Assembly: GCA_027257055.1 (NCBI GenBank)
Contig: JAPVLO010000322.1
Coordinates: 1,612,001 to 1,676,000 of the forward strand
DNA length: 64,000 bases
From: Cephalopachus bancanus
Lineage: Eukaryota > Chordata > Mammalia > Primates > Tarsiidae
Reading direction: 5' to 3'
Position 1 is the first letter of the stretch, and each line of letters begins with the position of its first letter. Of this stretch, positions 34,510-44,870 are shown piece by piece. Below the pieces are notes generated by a model. That model saw nothing but the letters and a program-made list of their open reading frames with translations. It made no database searches and was not told where the DNA came from. A program made the position numbers and the translations under genes.

Positions 34510-35400
34510 TAGCCTTACCTTAACTAATATAATTAACTTAACTAATAAAATGAACTCAACTAACCAAAATAATTAACTCTAGTTACCTCTGTGCCTCAGA
34601 ATCCAGAACAACCTAATCCAAGTTTCCAGAAAGAGGAAGAACATGTCCCCACGGCTAAATTCTACCTCATACCTTCTCATTTTCTGCTCCAGGGTTAACC
34701 TCTTCCCAGGATGATTGAAATTGGGAACGTCAGTCCCTTCCAAGAAAAGTCTTACCCCCCTCACCCACAGAAATGTGATCAGACTCTGAAGACCCAACAG
34801 GGTAAATAATAATCAACATTAATATATTTCCCAAAGTCTGAGTTCTTCAACCTTAATCTCACATGTGGATCCTCAGTGACCCCATAGGTTGGGCTAGGCT
34901 TTCTCAACCCAGTTTCTTTTTATTCTCTCACAAGCATTTTATTTCAAAAGCCTCACCCATACTCACCTTCTTACAAAAAGATGATTTTTTACTCAAAGGA
35001 GAAGGAAAAAGATGGGAAAGACGAAAAAAAATGAGGAAGAGAGGTATAAAGACTGCTTATAAAAGATGTCTCTTTTCTCTCTGTACCCTACCCTACAAAC
35101 CATCCACACTGGAGTCATCTTCTATTTTGTCAGATTATGGACCAGGAAGTAGTATGGTATCTAAGAAAGAGCTCTACACCTACTACCTGGAGAATCGATT
35201 CTTGACCTGACTCATCTGCTCACTAACCCTGAGTTGAGTCTACTCTTGGGGGTCTTGGTTTTTGCATCTGGAGATAATTCCTATTTCCCAGGTCACAGAA
35301 GCTAGAGGTAAGAACTAGAGCAAATAATAACCAAAACAGATAGAAAAGGATATGCCGCCGCTGATATCAGTGCCACAGCCACTATCACTGCCACCAAGCT
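34510..35400. other. Unassigned intergenic DNA
   Basis: AT-rich. A repeated 'aactaa' motif (34,515-34,580) gives weak internal repetition. The 115-codon frame at 34,863-35,210 has no recognisable family. Confidence 0.35.
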
Positions 35401-35409
35401 ATTATTGGT

Positions 35410-36095
35410 ACCATTCAGTCATTCATGCAGCAAATATGTATTGCATGTGCTGGGAATACAAGAGTAACAAGGAAGTCACGGCCCCTGCTCTCCAAGAGCT
35501 TACATTCTAGTGGAAGAAACAGTGTTCATCAGATAATCAAACAAATTAGTGTATAATTACAAACTGACATAAATATTCTGAAGGAAAGCAACACATTCTA
35601 TGAGAGCAAATAAGGAATAGGCTGGCTTAAATACTTCTCTGAGAATGTAACATTTGAACCGACATCTGAAGCATGTATAGGAGTAAACCAGGCAAAAAGG
35701 AGAGGGTGGAGGAAGAACATTCGAGCAAATGGTATAACAGGTGCCAAGGTTCTGTAATGGGGGCAGAGGGACAGGAACATGTCAGCGTAGGAGAAGGCCA
35801 AAGGAGAGACTGCCGTGAAATGAGCCTCAAGAGGCAGGCAAGGTCAGGTCCCTCCTGTGGGCTTAGGAACATGTTAAAGATGTCCGTCTTCTTGGTAAGA
35901 GCAATGGGAAGCCAGTGACAAGATTTAGACAGGGGAAGTTATGTGACCAGATTGATGTTTGGAAAGGGTCACTGTGGCTGGGGAATGGACAAAGGATTAG
36001 AGGGAACAAATATAGAAGCAAAAGGACGACTTGGGAGTCCTTCGCAGTAATCCAGGAAAGAGATGGTGGAGGCTTGGACCATGGGTGTAAATCAA
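35410..36095 (-). mobile_element. L2 LINE 3' region, antisense, long copy
   Basis: Reverse L2 order over about 680 bp: 'gcccctgctctccaagagct', 'agaggcaggcaaggtcaggt', 'gagcaatgggaagccagtga', 'gggtcactgtggctggggaa', 'gagtccttcgcagtaatcca', 'gagatggtggaggcttggac'. Open frames on both strands here are by-products of the repeat. Confidence 0.75.
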
Positions 36096-36800
36096 CAGGA
36101 CTTGGGGGATGGGTGGGTAATGAACTAAGAGTAGCTGCTGCTGACATCGTGTGCTGTCAGTGTCACATAAAACTTGCAGGGTTCTTTTGGTTTTGAACAA
36201 TGAAATCTCATTTTACACAGGGGTTAGATTCCCAAGTCTGTGCAGAAGACAAGAATTGCATATAGTCAAAAGTACCCATGAAAAACGCTTAAACCACTCC
36301 TACAGTACAGTATACATGGGTTTGTTTACAGCCATGAACAGAAATTTTTAGGCACACTAAAGTTAGAGAGCCACTGAACTAGAATAAAGAAAGCAACAGA
36401 AGGAAAGCCCATATGCAAATGTCTGGGCATTCAAATCACTCTGCCTTTAAGACAACTATTCAAATCCCCAGCAGTGAATGGGGGGAGTTGAGGGGGGGAG
36501 GGGGGAGAGTACATATAGGAGGAGGGGTAGGAATGTATTGAGTGCTCCCACTTTACTGAATATTTGTTTCATTCAATGTTAATATTAAGCCTTTACAATT
36601 CAAACACATATTAGTATATTAGTTGCTTATATTAGTTGGGTTGTGTGTTGGACTCCCACTCCAACATCTACTCCAGCCTCTATTCCTTCCCTGAAGGTGA
36701 GATCTTTCTCCCAAAGCCCCGCTCCCATCCCATTCCAGATCCACCTGAATGCCAAGATGAGCTTAGTTTGGTTCCAGCCTGCACCCTTGTTTTTTTGGAA
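36096..36800. other. Unassigned DNA with G-rich tract
   Basis: No gene is seen. A G-run cluster lies at about 36,480-36,505. Confidence 0.4.
36480..36505 (+). repeat. G-rich tract, quadruplex-capable
   Basis: Runs of 6, 7 and 6 Gs separated by short A/T linkers (GGGGGGAGTTGAGGGGGGGA...). Long runs can supply the four G-tracts of a quadruplex. Function is unknown. Confidence 0.7.
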
Positions 36801-36814
36801 GTTTTTTGCTTGTT

Positions 36815-37110
36815 TTTTTGTTTTCTGAGACAGAATCTTACTCTGTCACTGGGTTGAAGCAGTGGCGTACCCATAGCTCACTGCATCCTCCAACTCCTGG
36901 GCTCAAGCGGTCCTCCCACCTCAGCCTCCTGAGTAACTAGGACTACAGATGTGTGCCACCATGCCCAGCACATTTTTAAATTTTTTGTTTAGATAGGGTC
37001 TGATTAAGTTGCCCAGGCTTGTCTTAAACTCCTGGTCTCAAGCAATCCTCCTGCACCTTGGCCTCCTCGAGTGCTGAGATTACAGGCACAAACCACCATG
37101 CCTGGTCAGG
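36815..37110 (-). mobile_element. Alu, older AluJ-like, antisense
   Basis: 'tgagacagaatcttactctg', 'gagtaactaggactacagat', 'gcccaggcttgtcttaaact' and 'aaaccaccatgcctggtc'. It is well diverged. Confidence 0.88.
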
Positions 37111-37111
37111 C

Positions 37112-37200
37112 CGGAACCTTTGTATCAGTCAGGATTGGCTCAGTCATGCTACCATAACAAATGACCCCTAATCTTAGTGGCTTAAAATAATAAATATTAG
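37112..37200. mobile_element. LTR-like fragment, 5' piece, split by Alu
   Basis: 'tttgtatcagtcaggattgg', 'gctaccataacaaatgaccc' and 'cttagtggcttaaaataata' are the common opening words of an ERVL-related LTR in reverse. The sequence resumes after the Alu at about 37,590. Confidence 0.5.
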
Positions 37201-37566
37201 GCCAGGCACAGTGGCTCACACCTATAATCCCAGCATTTTGGGAGGCTGAAGTGAGAAGATTGCCTGAGTCCAGGCATTCCAGACCAGCCTGGACATCTTG
37301 GAGAGACCTCATCTCTATACTAAATCAAAAAATTAGCTGGGCAACCCCCTCAGGTCCCCTCCCACTGTGGGAGATTTTCTGTCCTCTCAATAAATCTTGC
37401 TTTCTCAAAAAACAAACAAAAAAAAAATAGCCAGGTGTGATGGTGCATGCTTGTGCTACTTGGAAGACTGAGGTGGAAGGATCACCTGAGCCCAGCAGGT
37501 CAAGGCTGCAGTGGCTACGAGCATTCCACTGCACTCCAGCCTGGGCAACAGAGTGAGACTCCAACT
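37201..37566 (+). mobile_element. Alu, intermediate type, carrying a small insertion
   Basis: Left arm 37,201-37,341 and right arm 37,428-37,566. The second arm has 'gagcccagcaggtcaaggct' and 'ctccaactcaaaaataataa'. The two arms are separated by 86 bp foreign to Alu. The tail is an (AAT)n microsatellite (37,568-37,592). Confidence 0.9.
37342..37427 (+). mobile_element. Poly(A)-tailed retroviral R-region mini-retrocopy inside Alu
   Basis: About 65 bp reading 'cccactgtgggagattttct' then AATAAA at 37,389-37,394, 12 bp further 'ctttctc', and then an A-rich tail of about 21 nt. This is how the R region of a gammaretrovirus-like (ERV1) transcript ends. The host Alu sequence is repeated at both borders (AATTAGCTGGG before; AATAGCCAGG after), which fits a TSD that has since diverged. 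Confidence 0.6.
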
Positions 37567-37589
37567 CAAAAATAATAATAATAATAATA

Positions 37590-37920
37590 ATAAATATTAT
37601 TCTTTAATCATGCCAATTATGCATTAAGGGTTGGTTGGGGCCCTGTTCCATGTGTCCTTACCAAATGACGGAGCAGACACCACCTCGAACATTGCCAGTT
37701 GTCAAGGCAGAAAGAGAGAGCTCTGGAGAGCTTCACACAGCAATTAAATGCCCATACATGGCACAAGTCACTGCCATTCACAACTCATTGGCCAGAATTA
37801 ATCATAAGGCTTCACCCAACCACAAGGGGGCCAAGAAGTACAATCCTTCCATGTGTTCAGCAGGTGCATAGCCAGAAATATTTGACAAACAACGCTAATG
37901 ACTTCCACATGCTCTAAATG
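37590..37920. mobile_element. LTR-like fragment, 3' piece
   Basis: 'acacagcaattaaatgccca', 'actcattggccagaattaat' and 'acccaaccacaagggggcca', then 'ccagaaatatttgacaaaca', are familiar words of an ERVL-related LTR in reverse. This continues the piece at 37,112-37,200. Confidence 0.5.
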
Positions 37921-38325
37921 TACAATGACAAGAGAGGGAAGAGACAAGCTTTAATTATTAAGTCTGTGTTTGGTTCTGGGGCCCTGTGTAACCATGTGGC
38001 TGATAAAATGTGCCCCAATCATTCCCCCAGGGGGCAGAGTCTGTGCCCGGAAATAGACTCTCAGACAGCATTTGGATGTGCTATCTTGAAAATTAAAGAG
38101 ATGTCCCCATGGAGGCAGCTGACAGCCTGTGACTTGGCTCCACCACCTCTCTACCGGCTTCCCAGACACTAGGGGGACCAAACACAGTATGAGGAATATT
38201 GGGAGCTCACTGTGCCACCAGAAATCTCAGACATATCCTGGAAGTGCCTGGGCTAGGGAAACTCAAAATATACCTGAATCCCACCCCTCAAGGAGCTCCC
38301 AACTTAATGATTGTTATATGCTGCA
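37921..38325. other. Unassigned intergenic DNA
   Basis: No repeat or gene is recognised. Overlapping short frames lie on both strands without motifs. Confidence 0.35.
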
Positions 38326-38329
38326 GTAG

Positions 38330-38805
38330 ACCGTCTCCCATGGTCTTCAATCACTCCTTCCCTAGACACAAATGAAACTCCTCCCATCACAGGTGGAGCC
38401 TATTTTCCCTCCTCTTGGATCTGGCCGACCCTGTGACTTGCTTTCACGCCAATGCAATGTCGCAGAAGTGAGAGTCTGGACGTTATAAGCCCAAGCCTTA
38501 AGAGGAATGACCATTCCTACTTTCTCCCACTTGGATCCCAGGCACCATAGCGTAAGGAAGCCCAAGCTAGACTACAGAGGCCACATGGATAGATACCCTG
38601 GAGGACAAGTGATTATCCTGGACATTCCAAGTACAACAGAGCTCCCAACTGAATGCAGCCCCAGCAGTGCACTAAGCTATACAAGAGAGTGCAGAACTGC
38701 CCCGCTGAGGCCAATCAACCTGAAAAATCATGAGAAAAAAAAACTCTGTCATTATTTTAAGTCACTAAGTTTGGGGATAGTTTGTTACACAGCAACAGAA
38801 ACTGC
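38330..38805 (+). mobile_element. MLT1-type MaLR LTR
   Basis: Internal 'gaccctgtgacttgctttca' and 'aggaatgaccattcctactt'. The 3' end 'cattattttaagtcactaag' and 'tttggggatagtttgttaca' is an MLT1 terminus in sense. Confidence 0.8.
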
Positions 38806-38884
38806 CAACCTCACAGTATCAGCTATGTATGCATGGCTCTAAGGGAGCCCAGAGAAAGATCTAAAAATAGCTTAAAAGGGGCTT

Positions 38885-39150
38885 TAGATTGGGTTCTCTG
38901 GCAAAAGACTTTGAAATAGAGTGGCCTGAGATTTATTAGGGTGGGCGGGGCACTATGGAGAGATACACCTACAAAGAAGTAAGCAGCAATATGATCTCAG
39001 CCCATTCTATGAAAAGCTCTGAAGGTGGGAAGGAAATTCAGGGGCCAGTCCTTTGAGTTCCCTCCTTAGTTAGCTTTAGCTGGGGGCTATTCCCAGGAGG
39101 GGGCAAACGTCAGACAAGGTAGCTATCTGGCTGCAACAGTCCCTATGGAG
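38885..39150. mobile_element. LTR-like fragment, family not resolved
   Basis: 'gattgggttctctggcaaaa' then 'gagatttattagggtgggcg' mirrors the opening of other LTR-like pieces in the window. The rest is too diverged to name. Confidence 0.35.
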
Positions 39151-40364
39151 GAATGCAGCTGGGAGGCACCCCCAAGAGGGATCTGGGAGGGGAACACATG
39201 TCTCCACTGGAGGAGCTCTGCTGATCCTTGAACTGAGACTGGAATGTGCCAGCAAAGTGAGGAAGGGAAAAGAGGTTCCAGGTAAAGGAAGCTGCAAAAG
39301 CACCGTTGTGGGAACATGCATGACAAGAACAAAAAGAGTATGTAGAAAAGGGGATAAGAGATGAAGCAACACCGAGCACCAACAGGGCCGCTTTCTCCTG
39401 AGGCAGTAAGGAGTCGCTGAAGAGTTCTAGGCAGGGCAGAGGCGGGGTGAGAGAGCTGTTTTAGGATTCCTCTGACAGCAATACGGAAGGTAGAGCAGCG
39501 GGGTGGAGACTAGAGATGGCGAGCCTGTCAATGATGCGAGAGAGAAATGAAGTTAAATTCCCTCCTCGGGCTGTGCAAGGCTTCTCCCCTTAGCATCCGG
39601 GTCATGTTGCAATCTAACCAAGCTATTGGTCTGATGGCTGGAAGGGGAGGGGGAAGATAAAACTGGGACAGGAAGCGGAGGAGTGGAGGCACCAGGACGA
39701 ATGGCATCTTGCAAGATGGAAGCCCTTGAATCATCTTCAAGCCTGGAGAGAGAGTTCAGGGTAACCTAGGGTATCAAGATATTCAAGGGTATTCTTCCAC
39801 ATGCCCCTGTCTGAAGTGTCAGAGCCACCAACCAATCCTTGACCAATCAAAGCATAGCTGAGTTGCTAGGTCGAGAATTTAATTTTCTTTGGAAATCTGC
39901 TACCCTTACAATTCATTCCTGATCCAAACCTTTTTTTTTTCCTGCCCTCCAGCTGCAGGCAAAAGCCTCTTTATCTGATGACAAGGAAGCACTCTGGCTT
40001 TCACATGGCACCTTAAATTGGTGATTAATCACCCTCTGCATTTCATTGTCTTTTTCCAATATATTACTTGCCCCCAACAACAATGATCTAATTCCATAGA
40101 CTTTATAATTACTACTCCTCTGAGCCTCTGAAACGCCTGAGAGGCTACACCCACCAGTATGTTCCCTTTCACCAGTATCCCTTCCCACTTCACCACCAGT
40201 AAAAGTTTTAACAATTGCACTGCTAGAGCATGTCAGGGGCTATTAGTACCTCCACCCACCACCAGTGATGGGGTTCTCATTACCAACTGGCCGGTGGGTG
40301 ATCCAGCTCCAAAATCCCATTTTAGAGTCTGTTTCCTAGGAACCACTTCTAGCACCAACTGTAG
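39151..40364. other. Unassigned intergenic DNA
   Basis: May include further L2 antisense traces near 39,260-39,680 ('caaaaagagtatgtagaaaa', 'gaggattcctctgac'-like wording), but no confident call. No gene is supported. Confidence 0.3.
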
Positions 40365-40790
40365 TAGTAGGTCAGGTTCCCTAGAAATAGATCAAAGATG
40401 GAGATTTGCATGCAGAGGGCTTATTGGAGAGTGATCTCAGGCACAACTCGGGAAAAGAGGGAGGGAAACCAGGCTGAGCAGGGAGAGAAGCTGAATTCTG
40501 ATGCATTGACAATAGAGGGCTCCGTCAATCCCATGGAAAGCTGTAGAGCAGGTATGACCCTTTAGAGATGTCTCAGATAGAGGGCAGAGTCAACAGTTCC
40601 TTGCTGAATTTGAGCTGCCTCCAGGGAGGGGTGTAACCCTTGGGAGAGGCAATTTGATTTGGCTAAAGACAACTCTTGGGGAGATACTCAGAATGTTGTT
40701 GGCCAACAATCCTGGGAGAATCGAGTTCCTCGTTGAATCCCTTTAGGGAAAACCTAGGAACTGTGGTGGTCAGTATTGTAGCTGAGGTCA
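40365..40790. mobile_element. LTR-like fragment, family not resolved
   Basis: 'ggtcaggttccctagaaata', 'gcagagggcttattggagag', 'tgatctcaggcacaactcgg' and 'ccagggaggggtgtaaccct'. The order resembles 10,050-10,490. Confidence 0.45.
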
Positions 40791-41235
40791 AGCAAGTGTC
40801 CATTGGATTTGACTACAAGAAAGTTGTTAGAGACTAGGAAGTGAGTTCATTCAGAGGAGCAGTGGAGGACAAGCCCAAGCAGAGGGTAAAGAGTGAGGAG
40901 AAGGTGGGAAGGGAGGTGACTCTCTTGACCCTGCAAATGGCTGACTTCCTATATGAGCCTAAAGCTTTGAGTATAACTAGAATTAGCTGCATGCAAACAT
41001 GTGTACAGACACATCTACCCACACAAGCACACACTGAGCTGTCCCAAGGCAAGGATTCCAACCAAAGTCTTGTGAGCAGATCTCTATCCTCATTAGCCAA
41101 AAATGGACCTCTGTAGATCAGACTTCTGTGCACCACCTCTCCCTATATATCTGGAAGGGTAAGGCACCCCAACTGGAGTCTTGGCTTATCTTTAAGTCGG
41201 ATCAGAATCCTGGCAGCAGCCCAAAGCAAGGAGAG
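40791..41235. other. Unassigned intergenic DNA
   Basis: Overlapping frames on both strands at 40,834-41,136 (100 and 91 codons) mirror each other, which is typical of chance openness. I see no gene. Confidence 0.35.
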
Positions 41236-41239
41236 TCTA

Positions 41240-41485
41240 ACATACTAGCATCATCATCAACAAGCGTGCATTCATTGAGTACCAGCTTCGCTCCAGGTAC
41301 CTGATAGCATTAATTCGTTTCATCCTCCCAAAACCTCCTAAAACCCTGTGAGTTGGGCAATTTTATTATCCCATTTTACAGATGAAGAAGCAAAAGCTCC
41401 AAGAAGTTAGACAACTTGTCCATGGTTTGCACAACTGGTGCAAAATGGGATAGCAGAACAGGGCCTGAGATTCCAATTAGGCTGA
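41240..41485 (-). repeat. MIR SINE, antisense, nearly complete
   Basis: 'gcattcattgagtaccagct', 'ctccaggtacctgatagcat', 'cccattttacagatgaagaa' and 'acaacttgtccatggtttgc' follow reverse MIR. Confidence 0.85.
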
Positions 41486-41705
41486 TGGCAGAGACAAGCA
41501 GCACATTGAGAAACAGGTAGGTTCCTTTACTCATTCAGCAAATATTTATGGACAGCCAACTGTGGGCCAAACTATTCCAGGCACTTGGCAAGCATCAGGG
41601 AGCTATGTCACAGAGATTCCTTTCCCTTAGCTAGAAAGATAGACAATAAACAGCAAATAAAATACATTTACATGTGTGTGTTTATGTTTGTTTACTGGTA
41701 CAAAG

Positions 41706-41995
41706 GGCCAGGTGCAGTGGCTCATGCCTATAATCCCAGCACTTTGGGAGGCAGAGCAAGAGGATTGCTTGAGCCCAGAAACTTGAGACTGGGCAACATA
41801 GCAAGACCCTGTCTCTGCAAAAAATAATTCTAAAAAATTAGCTGGGCATGGTGGCACGTGCCTGTAGTTCCAGCTACTTGGCAAGCTGAGGCAGAAGGAT
41901 CACCTGAGCCCAGAAGGTCAAGGCTGTGGTGAGCCATGATTGTGTCACTACACTCTAGCCTGGGTGACAGAGTGATACCCAGGCTTTAAAAAAAA
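41706..41995 (+). mobile_element. Alu, older AluJ-like
   Basis: 'ggccaggtgcagtggctcat', 'gcttgagcccagaaacttga', 'gagcccagaaggtcaaggct' and a short A tail. There is a small deletion in the left arm. Confidence 0.88.
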
Positions 41996-41999
41996 TGTA

Positions 42000-42360
42000 C
42001 AGTGGACACTGTAGCATGACACCCAGTACTCCATTTCTAAATGGAGGCACCACTGTCTTAGCTGCTGGGAATGCTGGTGGCCAATGGCATTTTGCTGAGT
42101 CCTTCTCCAGAACTGCCCTCAGAGAAGACAGCTGCTTTACCTAAGGTCGCCCCCCTTCCCCTTCCCTGGGGGCAGATATATCACATCAATATCTGGTTGA
42201 TGGGTCTTTAAGGCTCCAGTGCCCTTACCTTAATGCACAGCAACTCTGAAAGTCATCCCAGTCAAGGCCTTTGTTGTGACCACAACATTAATTTAACTCT
42301 TCCCTCTGCCCAATTCTGCTCCTTCCACTCCCCACAGGTTATTTTTCATTTTAATTTTTT
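42000..42360. other. Unassigned intergenic DNA
   Basis: Nothing recognised. Confidence 0.35.
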
Positions 42361-42361
42361 C

Positions 42362-42658
42362 GTTGTTGTTGTTGTTGGAGTCTCACTCTATTACCCAGGC
42401 TGGAGTACAGTGGCATGCTCATAGCTACCACAGCCTCGACTTGCTGGGCTCGGGTGATCCTTCTGCCTCAGCTTCCCAAGTAGCTGGAACCACAGGCTTA
42501 CACTACCACACCTGGCTATACATTTTTTAAATTATTTTTGCAGAGGCAAGGTCTTGCCAAGTTGCCCAGGCTGATCTCAAACCTCTGGACTCAGGCAATC
42601 CTCTTGCCTTTGTCTACCAAAGTTCTGGGATTATAAACGTGAGCCACCATTCCCCACT
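42362..42658 (-). mobile_element. Alu, older/intermediate, antisense
   Basis: (GTT)n tail, 'ggagtctcactctattaccc', 'tcgacttgctgggctcgggt' and 'cgtgagccaccattccccac'. It is diverged. Confidence 0.85.
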
Positions 42659-42829
42659 CCCCACCTGTCTTGATGTGAGAACCTTCCCAGTAAGCTTCTG
42701 GCAAGCCAAGGTCTCTATTGGAGTCTGTTTCCCGATGCACCCACCCTGTGGTAGAGGGTACATGTTCTGAGGAAAAAGAAAAAAATAGCAGAGAAGGGAG
42801 ACTGAAAGGGCAGTGACTGAAGGGGCAGC

Positions 42830-43545
42830 AGTTTGCAGGATTCAGGAGGGTATTTAAGGTGAACTCACCTAAAGGAGGAGGAAGGGAGTTATCCAAGTGA
42901 GATCTGGTGGAAAAGCATTCTCAGCAGGGGAACAGCAAAGACCCTAAGGCAAGGACATGGCAAAACGACAGGAAGGGTGCAGGGAGGGAGGGAAAGTAGG
43001 GAGAAGTCAGGAGTGGGTGGATGAAGGGAGAAGATCACACAGGGACTCAAAATCCAATGTAAGTTTCTCAACTTTTTCTCCATAAGGAGCAGAGAAGAAA
43101 GCCATCTGACTGCCTGTGCAGAGGAGAAGGGCGGGTGTGGTGGCCTGCCTGGAGTTCACTGCAGTAAGAGGTCCTAGAGGGGTCGACCGGGGTGGTGGCC
43201 GTGGGGGTGGTGAGAAGTAATCAGATTAGGAATGTGTTTTTTAAATACAGCCAGTGTGATCCGCTGATGGACTGGGTGTGGGAAGTGAGAAAAAGAGAGG
43301 AGTCAAGAATGGCTCCAAGGTTTTTTAGTCCTGAGCAATAAAAGCAAGGACTTGCCAAGTGCTGAGATGGGGGAGGACTGCAGGGAAGCAGGTCTGGGGG
43401 AGCTCCGCTTTGGAGTGCTGAGTGTGAGGTTCACAGAGTAACATCCAGAAGGCTGAGTAGCCAGCTCTGTGACAAAGCACGATCCAACTGGGGATCAGGG
43501 ACACAGTAGAAGTGGGTGACACTGGGGGCTCAATGGCACAGGAAC
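42830..43545 (-). mobile_element. L2 LINE 3' region, antisense
   Basis: 'aacagcaaagaccctaaggc', 'ggtggtgagaagtaatcaga', 'gatggactgggtgtgggaag', 'gaggagtcaagaatggctcc' and 'gctgagatgggggaggactg' in order. This matches the reverse L2 pattern also seen at 35,410. Confidence 0.7.
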
Positions 43546-44610
43546 CTGACTATAATCCCATCACCTGACATTCCAAGATCCACTCCAGTCTCCTCTGGCA
43601 GCCTAATTCTGTGAGCAACAGATAGACTCTGTGTGACAGTGGAGAAGGGTCCGATTGTGTGCATGTTTGGGACTGAGCTGAGAGTGTATTTGGAGGTGAC
43701 AGCAGGGAGTCTATGTAAACTGAGTGCGTCCCAGTGCGTAGAAGTCCTGTATGTGTGACAGGGCAGGTCCAGGGATTAAGCACACACCTGGAGTGTTCAA
43801 GTGTATATGAGAGTGGGCACAGTGGCCCTGACAGCTGAGCACCGTCCAATGTGAGTGAAAAAATGATGCCAGCCCAAGGTCTGAACACACAGCAGACTCT
43901 CATGGTTGTGGAATGTGTGGAATAAACAAATAGCTGCTACCAAGGTTCAGAACAGAGCACTTGGGTCAGCAGACAGAGAAGCATGCCCCCTTATCCATCC
44001 TTAGCCCCATGGGTCCCCTCAAAGCTCTGCACTAACGGTCCCAGGACATAGAGGTCCCTGCAACTTCCCCATTCCATGCCCACTTGCTCCCCTGGGCTGC
44101 TTTCTGGCTGGACTGGGAAAACTGCCGACACAGCTCCAGGGAGGGAGGAGAGTTAACTCTCCATTTGCCATCAAACATAATCAGGGAGAAATCTGTGTGG
44201 AGCCCACTGCTCTGGCCGCTAAGTGATTCCTCAGAACAACAGATAAAAGCCTGGCACTAAACTGCAGCCAGAAACGATGTGTAATTGGGATGAAAGAATC
44301 CTTAAATCTGCACGCTGCTTTTAACTTGGGAGGCTTAAATTACAATTAATAGTTCCCTTGAAGAAGGCAGTGGGGAAATAGAAGAATTCCAAGGCTTTGA
44401 GCTCAAGCCCTGGGCTCCATTCTCAGCTCTTCATTGTTGGGGGTTAGGGAGTACTGAGTAGTAAGGAGGGAGAAGAAATCTGGGTGTGGGAGGCAATCCT
44501 TTTCAGGGTCTTAGGCACCCTGTTGAGTGGCATCCGTTACAAGTTCCAAACCCACCAGTTCCCAAATAAGCTCATCCATACTCCTGGACTTTTGCCTAGT
44601 CCCCCTCACA
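43546..44610. other. Low-repeat DNA with palindromic, enhancer-like block
   Basis: No recognised repeat over about 1 kb. 44,130-44,360 holds a perfect 16-bp palindrome GGAGAGTTAACTCTCC (44,147-44,162), AGATAAAAG (GATA-like) and a 'taaattacaattaatag' homeodomain-like run. A regulatory role is possible but is inference from motif words alone. Confidence 0.35.
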
Positions 44611-44639
44611 GTATTTCTGGGATGTTGCCAACAGTCAAA

Positions 44640-44870
44640 AATTATCACCCCTATTTTGCAGATGGGGAAACTAAGGAGACATACCTGTCCTGGGACCCTG
44701 AAGTGTAGCTAGCCTACCCACAGTTCCCAAATAAAGAGAGGCCTGAGAGTTCATCCCTTCTTATGATTCACTGGGGTGCAGAGGCCCAGAGTCATGGGGT
44801 GTATGCCCAACATCACACAAGGCAACAATGTAATGTTTGTGCTAGGACCCGGGCTTCCTGACTCTAGTGG
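44640..44870 (-). repeat. MIR-like fragment, antisense, diverged
   Basis: 'tattttgcagatggggaaac' and 'taaggagacatacctgtcct', then 'ggacccgggcttcctgactc', are compatible with antisense MIR with an internal gap. Confidence 0.4.
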
